NCBI GenBank assembly: GCA_003254885.1
Contig: QANT01007742.1
Coordinates: forward strand, 1-64,000
Source: Purshia tridentata
Lineage: Eukaryota; Streptophyta; Magnoliopsida; Rosales; Rosaceae
Direction: 5' to 3'
DNA length: 64,000 nt
Notes under the pieces: generated by a model
Databases searched by the model: none
Told to the model about the DNA's origin: nothing
The model's input: the letters and a program-made list of their open reading frames with translations, nothing else
Position numbers and translations under genes: made by a program
Shown here: piece by piece, positions 42,498 to 54,484 of the stretch
Position numbering within the stretch: the first letter of the stretch is position 1
Layout: each line of letters begins with the position of its first letter

Positions 42498-43391
42498 ATG
42501 GATTCAACCAAGTACAGAGAGAAGCGAACTGTGACTAACAAGCTTGTCAAAGAGCTAACAAATCATTTCCCGGAATCCAAGGGCAGAGCACCGAAAATAA
42601 TACGAATTTTGGTGACCGACAAAGACGCCACAGATTCATCCAGCGACGAAGAGCAGCGGAGTTTGAAACACAAAGTGAAGAGGCTGATCAACGAAGTGAG
42701 AATTGAAGACTGTTCGAAACTGTTGAATGGGAAGCCTCCAAAGGTGAAGGCTTCAGCGAGGTGCAGAGCAATGGACGAGGAGCATTTCCCAGCGGCGTAT
42801 GGCAAGAAGTTCCGAGGCGTCCGGCAGCGGCCGTGGGGGCGGTGGGCGGCGGAGATTCGCGATCCCATTCGGCGGACGAGGGTTTGGCTCGGCACCTTCG
42901 ACACACCCGAAGAGGCCGCTCTGGCTTACGATAGAGCTGCCATTTGCATCAAGGGACCTTTGGCCTTCACCAATCTGATCAAGCCTCCCCCTGAAACCAA
43001 TGCTGTTTCACTCAACTCAGATTACAATTCGAGCAACCCAATGATTTCTCGAGAGACTGATGAGTTTGTTGCGGTTGTCGATGAGGATGATTCGGGAAAA
43101 GAGTGTTGTCGGAGTAGTCTCTGCTCCCCCACCTCTGTTCTCAGTGGTTGTAGTGATGGTGAGTGGAAGCCACTTCTTCAAGTCGAAGACTTTCCGGAAC
43201 AAGATTTTGTGTTCCTCGATACGCAGAGTCCAATATTTCTGGACGAAATCATGAGTATACCAGAAACATTATTCAAAGAAGATTTGTCCGATATTTCACT
43301 GGATTTAGATATAGGATCGTGTAAATGGGATGTCGAGGATTTCTTTCAAGAACCAAAGGATAAAAAAGGGGTTGTGCATTCTGAATTTTGA
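42498..43391 (+). CDS. Cytokinin-response-factor-type AP2/ERF transcription factor
   Basis: Single exon, 297 residues. The ATG at 42498 has a strong context (ACCATGG) and is the first in frame; the open frame extends upstream only without ATG. The N-terminal CRF domain is visible at about 33-52 ([20 protein letters not shown]). A single AP2/ERF DNA-binding domain spans 104-160 ([20 protein letters not shown], then [21 protein letters not shown] and LAFTNL). The C-terminal part is acidic, with a Ser/Cys-rich stretch and EDFFQE near the end, likely an activation region. This is the ERF subfamily VI/VI-L (CRF, ERF118-like), nuclear factors that respond to cytokinin and bind GCC-type elements. 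A direct repeat of its core promoter and a uORF lie upstream. Confidence 0.93.
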   Translation: MDSTKYREKRTVTNKLVKELTNHFPESKGRAPKIIRILVTDKDATDSSSDEEQRSLKHKVKRLINEVRIEDCSKLLNGKPPKVKASARCRAMDEEHFPAAYGKKFRGVRQRPWGRWAAEIRDPIRRTRVWLGTFDTPEEAALAYDRAAICIKGPLAFTNLIKPPPETNAVSLNSDYNSSNPMISRETDEFVAVVDEDDSGKECCRSSLCSPTSVLSGCSDGEWKPLLQVEDFPEQDFVFLDTQSPIFLDEIMSIPETLFKEDLSDISLDLDIGSCKWDVEDFFQEPKDKKGVVHSEF

Positions 43392-46300
43392 ATGTGATTG
43401 AATGATTGATGATGCTTCATTTTCAACAAATTACAAAATCAAAAATTTCACGTTTTCGGATTGAGTTGATGATAGGGTGGGAGTGGGAGTTTTGATACTT
43501 GTTAGTCTATACTGTTATATTTATATTTATTTTCACTTTGTAAATTCAAAGATTTTAAATGTTAGGTATGATTCGTATGAATGCATGATTTGTTGATCTT
43601 AGTTCTTGATCTTTTTTTTTTTTAGCCACTAGTTTTTGATCATCTCGAATGTTCATGAAGTCTGGACACTGATGAGAAGATATTTGTTTGTTATGCTATA
43701 ATGCATTTGTGGTGGGGGTCTCAAAAATCTACTCTCTTTTTGTTAGAAAAAAAAATTGCAAATCACATTTTACTGGACAAATTAATGCATGCTCACAAGA
43801 ATTCTTATAAAAAATGTTGGAGTTCACAGTTCCCTCCTTGTGAAGTTTGTAATCCTTTTAGAAAATGAGATTTTGAGTTTTTTTATTTATTTTTGCATTG
43901 AGAGGGATTTTTGAGTCATTCCAATGACCCATATCCATATGGGTTCTGTGAGTGACAGTGATGCGCGCCTGTTAGCCTTTGGCTTGACCCAGAACCTAGA
44001 AACCATGCAGAAGTTGTACAAATTAAGTACTACACATCTTGGAAAGGGTGACAACTTGAATAGGGAGGTCATAGTCATACTTTAGTCCTTAGGGGTCCCT
44101 AGGCCCGTGGCCTTTTCCAGACATTGTCAGTTTCCTTTCAGGTGAAATCCCGGCATGCTTCTTGAATCTCCGGCCAACAGAAAGCTATAGCTATGGTGTA
44201 TGGTGTATGGTGTATTGTATCTTATTAGCTTTTGCTGGTCAATCTTATTCTTAACGTTAATAAAGGCCTTTACTGTTGTTGTTGCCTGTTGGTATGTGTA
44301 TTGTGAAAAGACGAGGTTCCACATCACACCCACTTGCAAGTTGCAAGTTGCAACTTGTAAATTGTAGTTGGGTCCCTTTCTGTACTCTTCTTGTCCAATG
44401 AAATTATGAAAAGGATAAAATGGTATACAAACCTTTTGCTTCGTAACGTTCAATTTGGTTTAGTTAACCAGATGTTTTAGACTGTTACTTGAATCTTGAT
44501 GATGATGACCTTTTTTACAAAGCCTTTGTCCATTGATTCATGTTCATGAAAGAAGCTATTAAGCAATAGTTGGGTTTGGGTTGGTTTTAAGGTTTTACTT
44601 GGGTCTCAAGTCTCAACAGGGTTATCATCACTTATCATTTCCAATAAAAGAGGGCAGAATTAATTCAATTCTAAATAATATGTTATAACAGAAAATAAGA
44701 AATACAAATTTGAAATATATATTAAAGAAAACAGAGAACGAAAGTAAAGTCAACAAGAATAAACTATATGGAGCTGCAGCCTCTTCCAGTATGTTGAACT
44801 TCTGTCGGTTTGGGGTGGTGGCTGCCCTGCCCTACCTTACAAAGTAACAGTGTCTCTACTCTACTCTGCATGCTGCATACCCTTTAAAGCAAAACAGTGA
44901 AACACTGCCCAGAACCTCATTTAATAAGGAGCCTAAACTCTGTGAAATTCAACTCAATAGTACATTAAATCAGATTTCTTGCAGTGCAAGTGTAAGTGGT
45001 CCTTGGTAATACCAGTGTACCACTTGAATTTATGGTACTTAGTTTCTTGGGAATTTTGTTTCTATAAATTAATGTTTAATGTGCTTGCAAATTGGAATGT
45101 GTTTAACCCAAAAGAACAAGGAATTTGAATCATTCAGTTCTGTTTCGTATGAATCTTAAGCATCAACCAATCGAGATTAATTTCATATATATACAAGATC
45201 ATAGAGCTCAAAATCATTTAAGGCCTAAAATTTGCAAACCAAAATGGATAGGGAACATTCCTCAACAAAAAAACAGAAAGAAAAGGAAGAGAAAGAGAGA
45301 AAATAATTTAATCAAAGGTGAAAAAAGGATCAAAAGCAGGAAAAACAAGATTTTGTTTCCAAATACCCTAAATACTAGGTTAAGATAATGTCTTTTTGAC
45401 TCTCAAAGTTCATGTGAATAACATGGGGTGTAAAGCCCACACCCTCAAGCTTAAGCCCGAGCCCATAGAAGCATGCTCTAATTTACTATATATATTTTTT
45501 AAGTTTTCTTTCAAGTAGGCCACAAAATCTGAGCCATCATGGGAGAGTGAGCCCGAGGAAAAGGTATCATTTGCAGGGGAACGTAGAGATCATACGAAAT
45601 GTTATCTGTTTATATCATACACATTTTTGAATAATATCAGAACATGTGGGGTCAGTGAGATCCATTTAACCTACCACCAGATCAAGGATAGAGATTTGCA
45701 AGAGATCTTTGGCTTTGGGTGCGTCTAGTCATTGATGGCCCTTTTTCAATTTTATTCTTCTTTATTATTTTTGAAAATTTACTATACAGCACTTTTCTTA
45801 TATTTACTTTTAAAATTGTACATGTATTTAATTATTGTGAGAAAAATGTTGTATATGTATAATGTATGCAAGAATGTGTGAGAAAATGACCAGTTTCAAA
45901 TGCAGTGCAGCAGTACTAGTAAACCTTCTGTTGTTGTTGACTTTGGTCCATTTTATGTATATAAGGTGTGCATGCAAAACCATTAAACCAGTCGGAAGAA
46001 GGTCCATTGTGCTGTCATTGAAATGACGTATTCAAAGAATCAAAGGTTTGGGCACATCCCCCTTTTGTGAACTGAAAGAAACCCCAATGACCACTGGGCT
46101 GGTCACAATTTTTGTCACTCCAACTGTCCAACAGAAACAAGTAGAAGTTATTTCTGTAACCTTCTCAACATGATTTAATCACATGGGGCCTAATGCTGCA
46201 GACTTTATGTTGTGTTTGGTCATGTAACAAAATGAGGGATGGTACATGCATGCCATGATGAGGCATGGTCATGAAATATTTCATCCCCAATTGGTCTGAT

Positions 46301-46705
46301 GACCCTAACCTATAATTCAGCAAGCTAAGATGATGTTATGCTCTATATATGTACTTTTATCTTGCATGACATACATAACTCCAAGTGATGAGAGAAAGGG
46401 CGTGGGGGCATGGACAGCTAAGTCACTCATTTTGTATGCAAATCTTCCCTTTAAAGAAAGAATAAATTTAACCCACTGGAAAGAAAAAGGAAAAAGTGAC
46501 CAAAATGATTGTGTGGAAAACACAGAATGCAAACTAGAACGGCAGAAGAGGCCTACCTTCATTATAATACTAATGGTTTGAGGCTCTCAACCACAGGCAA
46601 TTGGAAAAAGAAAAGCTGAGAAAATCTGAACAGGGTCAGTTAAGAGAATTAAAAATAAATAAATATTGAAAACCACAAGACTAGTGGGTTTTGATTGATG
46701 GGGCA
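43392..46705. other. Intergenic region between AP2/ERF and PDV1-like genes
   Basis: Non-coding. It includes a poly(A) micro-insert (43600-43641) and short simple-sequence patches: a repeated GTATGGT near 44190-44215, and repeated TTGCAAGTTGCAA near 44334-44355. No conserved gene, tRNA or recognisable microRNA precursor was seen. Confidence 0.5.
43600..43641 (-). mobile_element. Poly(A) micro-insert with 12-bp target duplication
   Basis: TAGTTCTTGATC at 43600-43611 and TAGTTTTTGATC at 43630-43641 (one mismatch) flank 18 bases that read GTGGCT plus twelve A on the minus strand. Similar in structure to the four other scars between 25 kb and 42 kb. Confidence 0.45.
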
Positions 46706-48032
46706 ATGGTTTTGTTTGATGGAGTTGTGAAAGACCTGCAGTCTTCCCATCAAGATAGAATGGGCTTTGCAGATGGTGGGCTCAACAATGGAAGTATAGA
46801 CTGTAGCAGGCACTGTAAATTTTGTTCAAAAGATGGTGGTTACTGTAATATTGCTGAGGCCCCATTTGAGGAGGAGAGGAAGAGATTGATTGCCATTAGA
46901 AATTCACTGAAGGAAGTTGAGAACAGAATCATGTTTTTACAGGTATAGACATGCTCCTCCACAACATTATGGATTGTCCTCTTTTTTTCGCTTCTCTACT
47001 TTTATGGATTGTCCAATCTACATCTGATAGTAGACCTGCAAATTCCCTCGCTGCCCAAATTTCATGAAACTATGAAATTTAATAAAAATAAATCCAATCC
47101 TATAGCTTTAAATTCCAATTTAAGTTGGATTGGATTATTGATATACATTATTGTCAATTCCCCAACAACTCAAGCTTTTGGGTCACAATACTTGTCTAAC
47201 ATAGAGTCTTGTTTTGTAAGAGGTTTTGGGTTCGAATCCTTCATCTACCAATTCATTCTGTCAATATATGTCTGTTCTCCACATGCAACACTTAAAACTT
47301 TTGGGCCATAGTGGTTGTCTAACAGATTGAGATAGTCTGGATTGGATCTTAGAAAAAAGTTAGCATGGCAGAGTCTTTAAGTTGTTAGAGACTTGTTCAT
47401 GAAACCAAAGATGCAACTGCTCACAGATGTATATGCATTGACTTAGTTGGAAAAGTTTTAGGGAATTGAAATCATATGGTAAAATATTGCATATCCTTAA
47501 TCAATTAATAGACTCTTCCATGATGTTTTTTACACATAATAGGGCTATCTATATGCAGAGAGTAAGTTCTTGGCAGCAGATGGATAGGAATGCAGCATTC
47601 ACGTGTTTGGAAGAAAGCAGACTGAATCTAATAGCAAAGGTGACAGAATATAAAGGAAGGTCACTTGATGTGGTGACAGAACTGAATGCCTTGTTTGGCA
47701 ATGGAAATGATGATGCCCCTTTCAATTGGAATCTGAAAGAGAGATTGACGAAGAAGGCTGAACCTGGTGTTCAGAACAGAAGGTTCCTGATCACTAATTT
47801 CATAAGCAAGTTACTCATCCCATGGAAGTGGCAAAGAGTTGGTATCGCAGTGAAACTAGTTGTGGTTTCTGTGAGCATTTCCTCTATAATGGCTGCTTTT
47901 CATACCAGGCAATTACTACACACCAGCTCAAGAAAAATGATTCCATTTGTGGTTTCAACAGAAGCGGGAAAAAGTGGTGGTCAACCAACCGTCTCAAAAA
48001 GTCCTCTAGATCCCATTTGTGGCAGGGGATGA
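46706..48032 (+). CDS. PDV1-like plastid division protein
   Basis: Two exons, 46706-46942 and 47559-48032, 711 nt, 236 residues, with a phase-0 GT-AG intron. The middle part carries two blocks of the PDV1/PDV2 family: ERKRLIAIRNSLKEVENRI (coiled-coil-prone) and RNAAFTCLEESRLNLIAKV followed by TEYKG. A single transmembrane helix lies near residues 178-197 (VGIAVKLVVVSVSISSIMAA). The short C-terminal tail ends in a terminal Gly, as in PDV1 and PDV2, where that residue is needed for function. PDV proteins span the outer chloroplast envelope and recruit the dynamin-like protein ARC5/DRP5B to the division ring. This protein lacks a clear long N-terminal coiled coil and has a Cys-rich patch at about 33-47, so it is a divergent member. 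An out-of-frame ATG at 46698 precedes the chosen start. Confidence 0.72.
47165..47330 (+). mobile_element. tRNA-derived retroposon fragment in the PDV1-like intron
   Basis: A phrase CTTTTGGGTCACAATACTTG followed by TCTAACA is followed about 50 bases later by a perfect B box, GGTTCGAATCC (47229-47239). A second head-like phrase, CTTTTGGGCCATAGTGGTTG, lies near 47298-47318. The first pair fits a degraded SINE or similar retroposon; no ends could be fixed. Confidence 0.35.
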
Positions 48033-48218
48033 TTCTTAATTTCTCATTAGCTATTTATTTTCACTCATGGTTTGTCCAGAAGTGTTTTCAAATTGAATCT
48101 CGTTTTCTTTCTTATATACCATACACTATTCTTAGATAGTGGATGCCTCATATTTGTACCACATTTAAGGATTAGTTTATACTATAGATGACAGAAATAG
48201 TTTCTCTTCATAGAATTT

Positions 48219-48320
48219 AATAGTTGGAAAAACTTACTAATTACAACTTTTATATTCTTCATTGTAAAAGAAACTTAATTATCAATAATAGTTGGAAAAA
48301 CTTACTAATTACAACTTTTA
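48219..48320. repeat. 34-bp direct repeat pair abutting a transposon end
   Basis: A 34-base sequence beginning AATAGTTGGAAAAACTTAC and ending CAACTTTTA occurs at 48219-48252 and again, identical, at 48287-48320. The second copy ends exactly at the first base before the GGCC terminus of the element at 48321. Confidence 0.85.
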
Positions 48321-49429
48321 GGCCTCGTTTGTTTGACCGGAATGTTATAATGGGAATGTGAATTGTATTCCATTCCTAATTATTCCGTAATGTAATGGTT
48401 TTATGAATTACTATTCCAGTGTTTGACATAAGTTGGGAATTGAGACAAGAGAATTAAAACCCTAAACCAAAATTTTAACAATTTTCCTATAATACCCATT
48501 TTATCTTTAAATGCAAACAAAAAAAAAATTGAAAGAAATTAACATTTATCTTTATTGTTTTTAGTTTTGAAAAATATCATTCTTATATATATATAATATG
48601 TTCATGATTGTTTGCCTGATATATATATCGTAAAAAAATTAAAGATAATTGATGGTCTTGTTCATTCTGGGTATCTCTACAACTTTCCCATGTTCTTTTT
48701 TAGCAGCCAATCATCCCCATAGCAAAATGTTTTGAAAAGTTCCTCAATAAAAAACCCACATTAATCTTTTTTTAAAATAAAAAAAAAAGCTTCTCTCTCT
48801 CTCAAGCGTTTCTTTTTTCGCACAATCTCTATGACCCAATTCAATTTCTAGGCTTCTCTCTCAATATAATCTTTTTTTTTTTTTTAAAAAAAAAAGCTTA
48901 TCTTTCTCTCAAGCTTCTATTTTTTTGCACAATCTCTAGGACCCAATTCAATTTCTAGGCTTCTCTCTCAATATGTATTTATCCTTATTTTTAATGATCG
49001 ATATGGGTATTTGTGTTTTGTGATTTAGAAGCTTTCTTCTTAATTTGGGTGTTTTGAGATTAATATGGGTAAGAAAGACTAAGAAAAAAAGAAGACTGAT
49101 TTGGCGATGGAGAGAGAGAGGTAAAAAGTGCAGAGCTTTAACTGACTTAAACTATAGTCATTAGTAAGAAGACGACGAAGAAAATGAGGCAGTGAGGAAG
49201 GCGTGAGTTATTGATAAAAGGGTATTTGTTGTAATTGTACATTCCATATGTACTATGGAATAGAAATACCACCCTCTAGCTGGTATTTCAATTCCCCCGC
49301 TTTAGTGTAATTAGATTACAGTCAACAGAGGTCAATTCCATGGTTTGATTACTTTCCAGACCAATCAAACACTGGAATGAAAACCTATTCCCATTCCTGA
49401 CAATGGATTACGGCCAAACAAACATGGCC
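48321..49429. mobile_element. PIF/Harbinger-like (Tourist-type) non-autonomous element
   Basis: The left end is GGCCTCGTTTGTTTGACCG and the inverted right end GGCCATGTTTGTTTGGCCG, about 24 bases of good terminal inverted repeat. Flanks are TTA on the left and TAA on the right, near the TWA target expected for this superfamily but not identical. There is no transposase frame. An internal tandem duplication of about 105 bases (about 48763-48865 and 48866-48973), each unit ending in TTCTCTCTCAATAT, explains part of its length. Confidence 0.65.
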
Positions 49430-51559
49430 TAAGAGTCCAAGAAAGAGTCTTTTGGCAAGAACTTTCTATTTATATCCAAATAACGAGTCTAAATTCATTG
49501 CTTTTAAGTGTCATTCTGTTGACAAAAAGGTAGACAAACTCTAAATGGGTCACAAACTCACAAATTCAAATTTCACAATGGTCCCGAAATTTTCTCCAAT
49601 AGAGAAATGGTCTTTCTCCAAATTCATGTTGACTAAAATAGAAGATGTTGAGTTTATATAATTGTATCGCACTATTTTGCTATATAAAGAATAATTTTAT
49701 ATTCATCAGTATGTGTATGTGAGTGAATTATTTCTCAATGTCCCCTTTTCCCATTTTCAACATACATTGACTTAAATCTCCTTATATGAAATTAATTGTG
49801 AGAAGTTTCTCAAAGTAACATTGAATTTCTAGATCCACAATAATAGTATGAATTAGATAATGATGAAATTGGTAATGATGGAAAGAGGACATATTATGAT
49901 AATATGCAATATGCACTCACATATACATGTACCATATTGACTACATTTAACAAACATTTTTCTGATAAAATTAGAATTTCATTGTCAATAAGGGTGAATA
50001 GGTTGCTAAGGATTCATCAAAGGGTGACTTCAATATCAAAAACCTAATAAACGCACAATTTCAACTTCATGTATTCAACTTTCTCCCAATCAGATTTAAA
50101 GATTAGCAACAAAAAATAACATTGTTGGAAATATAATGTACTATAGAATATATATGCATTAATATTGCAGTACATGTATCATTTAATTGGCCGCAGCCTT
50201 CTTAGGTTAATTTCCATGTACCATCTATCATCTATACATCATATCAAGTTTAAAATGCAATAAAGTCTTCGATATCTTCATGAAATTGATTCAAAGTTAG
50301 ATACATGTCCACCCACCATTATTAGGATGGCTTAGCTGCTACCCCAATTTTCGGAGGACTGGTCTAGCCACTTGTCTTTTGCTTCATCACCATGATTGAT
50401 GACTTACAACTTTTCCACTTTTCCCTTGTTGTAAAGAAACGTGATAGAGTGATATGTTGCACCCCATTTTGGCCTTTTTATAGCTTTTGAATATGACCTT
50501 TTACCTATATATAATACACCTTTGGACTAATTAAACTGATCACTTTTCTTTACTTCTTCATTCTAGGCTCATTAATGAAACTTAATTATAGACATAGACA
50601 AAGAGAGAGAATTCTCTTTTCGCTATACACTCGGGACGAACAAGTTTTTTTATTTAATGAAAGCCTTCCATCATTCAGAGCAATTAGAATTGAGTTAATC
50701 CTAATAATTACAATCCTAATAATTGAAGAACGATTGCCAGTAACTAAGCTAGCTCTACACATATTACTACATTAGATAAATCAAATGACTATATTAATTG
50801 ATCTGTTTTGTTATTAATCAGGGGAAAGTTATGGTGATATAAAGTACGTGATACAGTGAGCCAAGGCATGAGCTTTTCTGCACTTTGTGTTGGATTTCCT
50901 TTGCTTCACTTTACAGAGGTTTTTCTTTAAAAAATAAAATAGACAAATAGAAAACGCCACATGCATGCTCATGGGTGTGGTCATGACGTACAGGCAAACA
51001 TGCATGGCTTACATGTTTAATAATTACAAATTGCGATTAAAGATAAGTAGTTTTGAAGCAACTCAAGTTTTCTGTAACATGCAATAATGCCCCATCTTTG
51101 TTTTCTTATTTTCCAACAAAAATGGATTTAATTATATAATTAACTTTCTCATGCAAAATCGAGTTATATAGTCTCTCTCTCTCTCTCTCTCTCTTAATTT
51201 GCTAATAATTAATCAATTAAATATATTAGCGGGAAGTACACATCTTGAGAAAAATTAAGTACTTCCCAAGTTGTTGGTTGGCATTGGTGGTGAGGGTACA
51301 GACCAGAAGTAAACATCAAATTTGGTAAGGTTTAAGCTATAGCTAGAACTTACATATCAAAAAATAAAAATACATCTAGCAAAACCCATCCATAATATAT
51401 ATATATATATTAATTCCACATAGATGCTCCTCTTAAGATTAAATAATCAAAGACAACTGGTCGACTTTATAATAGTATAGTCCAAACTAATATTTTTGGT
51501 AGCTAAATTAAGAATGAAAATTAACTACAATAAAGAAATGTCGGCAAGTTGCAGCAGCA

Positions 51560-51619
<60 letters not shown>
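51560..51619. repeat. (TG)n-(GA)n compound microsatellite
   Basis: A short TG run followed by about 23 GA units, ending in GG near 51619. Confidence 0.9.
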
Positions 51620-51622
<3 letters not shown>

Positions 51623-54484
51623 TGTGTTGTGAAATGTCAAATGTGCATGTGAAACAGTGAAATTGAATTATGCTGGGTTGGGTGTACGTGGCACGTAGGT
51701 ACAATTATGAATTATGCCGCTGACCCGTGAGATGGGCCAGCAGCAGTAATAGTACATGGTCCACCCAGGTTTGGGTTTGGTAGTATACCAATTTCCAATT
51801 TTAATTAGGCAATTTACCTTTTAAGCTTCAAACCCAAAAAGTAGAAACAGATCTAGAAACTTCATCTACGTGTTTGGAATTCATAGGCCACTTCCCATGC
51901 ACCTCTCTACCTCCACCTGTCCATCTCATCACCAATCATCAACTGCTATTCGTTCTGTTTAATTGACTTTCTCACAACACAACGTGAGAGGGACTGCCAA
52001 AATTTATATTCGGAGTTTAATTAAGATCTTAATATGCATTAACATATATTACCATTTTAAGGCCATAATTTTAGATTTAATTCTTGAGTTTAACTAACGC
52101 ATATTTTGGAAGTTTAGAATCCAAAATTTAAAACTTAAAATGAAAGTAACAATCGAGAAAGTGAATCACACATCCAGATATATCATATTAAAAAGTTTTG
52201 CAATCATTTTGTAATCACAAGTTAATTAAGCTTAAGCAAATACAAATACAAGTTATAGAGGGCAAAATGGAGTATGTTATGATATTGCCTTTAATGACTC
52301 GTTCCTCGTAATTCCTCTTTGAAAATAAATAGTAGAAAACATGTACGTACTGTACATAGCATTAATGCATATGCAGGGAAGTTAATTAATACGATGCATG
52401 ATCCCAAAGTTGAAGCACACAAGCTTGACAAGTGTAAAGTCACTTACGTACTGTCCAAATTCCACATGCTCGCATGTGACTGCGATATTCGTAAGTTTGC
52501 GAATTTTTTTTTTTCTCGAAATGCATATATTTGTGATTTTTTGCCTTTTTAGAATGATTTCAATATATATCGCCAACCAATTGCTATATAAAGAAGACTT
52601 TCCCATTTATAGAGAATGGAGAGTCCGTCACACAGTCACACTCTTTATATGTGAATATCGTATATTATATGTGTTCTTTTCAAAATAGAGTTTTCGTAAC
52701 ACTTTTCTCGTTAATATCTTATTTGTTTGTACATAATTTCACCCATTTGACCAAAAATATATTTATTACGAATATATATATTTCATATATCTATTCTTTT
52801 CATTATTTATTAAATCACATGTTAAAGAGAAATAAACATACAGATTGTATCACATGTTACTTGAAAAGTAACTACGGTCAAATACTAAATCACTAGATAG
52901 AAAAAATAAACACAACAATAATAAGTATATTCTTTAGTTACTTAAAAGTTTTATTTTGATTAATAAAAATATCTTGAAAAAAACACATGATCCCACAAAG
53001 TGGTGGGTCCAACAAGTTTTAAAAGGGCGGAGGGAGGTGACATGGTGGCATGTAATTGGCGGGTGCATAGAAGTTAAACCACATTGTCGGTCGAAAGACA
53101 TTCATGGGAAGCAGATGATTGGATACGGAGAGAGAGAGAGAGACAGAGCCTGAATGAATGAACCAATGAAACAATATTTGTAAAGTATTGTAGATGTTTT
53201 CTATTTTGTATGAAAATGTTTTTTAGTTTTTTATTTTAATGAAACTCTGAAAAAAGAAAAGTCTACGATTTTTTCTTTCGTGCTCTTCTTTCTCTCTCTG
53301 TTCTGGCACAAACAAAAACAAAACAAATAGCAATACGACTCAACTCAAACATGAACTCCCTGAGAAATCTCCGCCTATTAGGAGAATTACAAGCCTCTCC
53401 TTTTCTTTCTCTCTCTCTATTTTCAAACGCAAAGAAGGCCACAGACCACAAAGAGCTCAGCTTGAGACCCTCTTCCCCTTTTCCTTTGCCCATCGTACGT
53501 TTCCCTTCTCCCTTTCTCTCTCGTACGTTTCAGTCTTCGTGGGTTTTACTCAAATTGTGGTCAACTTGTTTTGTGTTTTCTATTGGATTCATGCAACTCT
53601 TCCTTTAAATTTGTGAGCTTTTTATTCTCCTTGTCATAATTTTGCATCTGGGTCCGTTCAGTTTTGGTCCTATTTTCCCTGCATCAGGGCCTATTAAGGC
53701 TTTTGGCCTTTCCTTCAGGAATTTTTGTTTATTGAAAAATTATTTTTTCTTTTTCCTTTCGCCAAAAGTTATTTTATCCCATTCTAGTAAGGTATGATCA
53801 TCATAGAGCAAACGGGTTGTTTTTACTTTTTATGTTTAATGAATCAAATTTTGAGGTGTGTATTGCCGGTGCGTCTATTTGGATCTTAAAATTTTGAATT
53901 GTTCTGTGGGCTTTGTTTTGGGTCTTCTTCATCTTGTTGGGTTTGTTTTTGATCAGCTATTTCAGATTCCTGATCAATGGTCCTTCAAAGTTCGTCTTTT
54001 TCTTTATTTCTTTCTCTGTGGGGAGACATGTTCTGACAACCAACCGATGTGCATGTTTATTCCGTACATATGGGAATGTATGTTGGGCTTGCTGAGTTTT
54101 TCTTTTGAATACTTATATGGGTTTATTCTTCTGGGTCTCTTTGGATCTTGAAATTCTGAATCCGTCTTTTTCTTCTGTTTTGAAATCTTAAGTTGAGTGG
54201 TGAAATTTCCAGGGCTTCTATGTGTGGTGTCTTTCAGTTATAAATTTTTTTATCTTTGGGATTATAACCTTTTTGTTTTTATTTTCGAGATAGGACCCAG
54301 TTATATTATAACCACTTTTGAGTTCTCATAAATTTTACCGTGATTTTGAATACCTTGCTGTTGTGTTTGGTTTTCACTGCAGTTCATACACCAAAAGCAT
54401 ATTCAAGGGGGAGGTTATACTTGATCATTGACATTGAGGCATAGAATTTGAATCCTTTCTATAAGCATTGAAGGCACTTTTCAA

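Larger units (their letters stand above)
48033..54484. other. Long intergenic region with a Harbinger-like element
   Basis: This contains a 34-base direct repeat pair (48219-48320), a 1.1 kb PIF/Harbinger-like element (48321-49429), microsatellites at 51174-51194 and 51560-51619, and otherwise AT-rich DNA with no credible gene up to about 53200. From about 53280 it is the promoter and 5' leader of the UDP-arabinose 4-epimerase gene, with a probable leader intron ending at an acceptor near 54381 (CACTGCAG). Confidence 0.5.
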
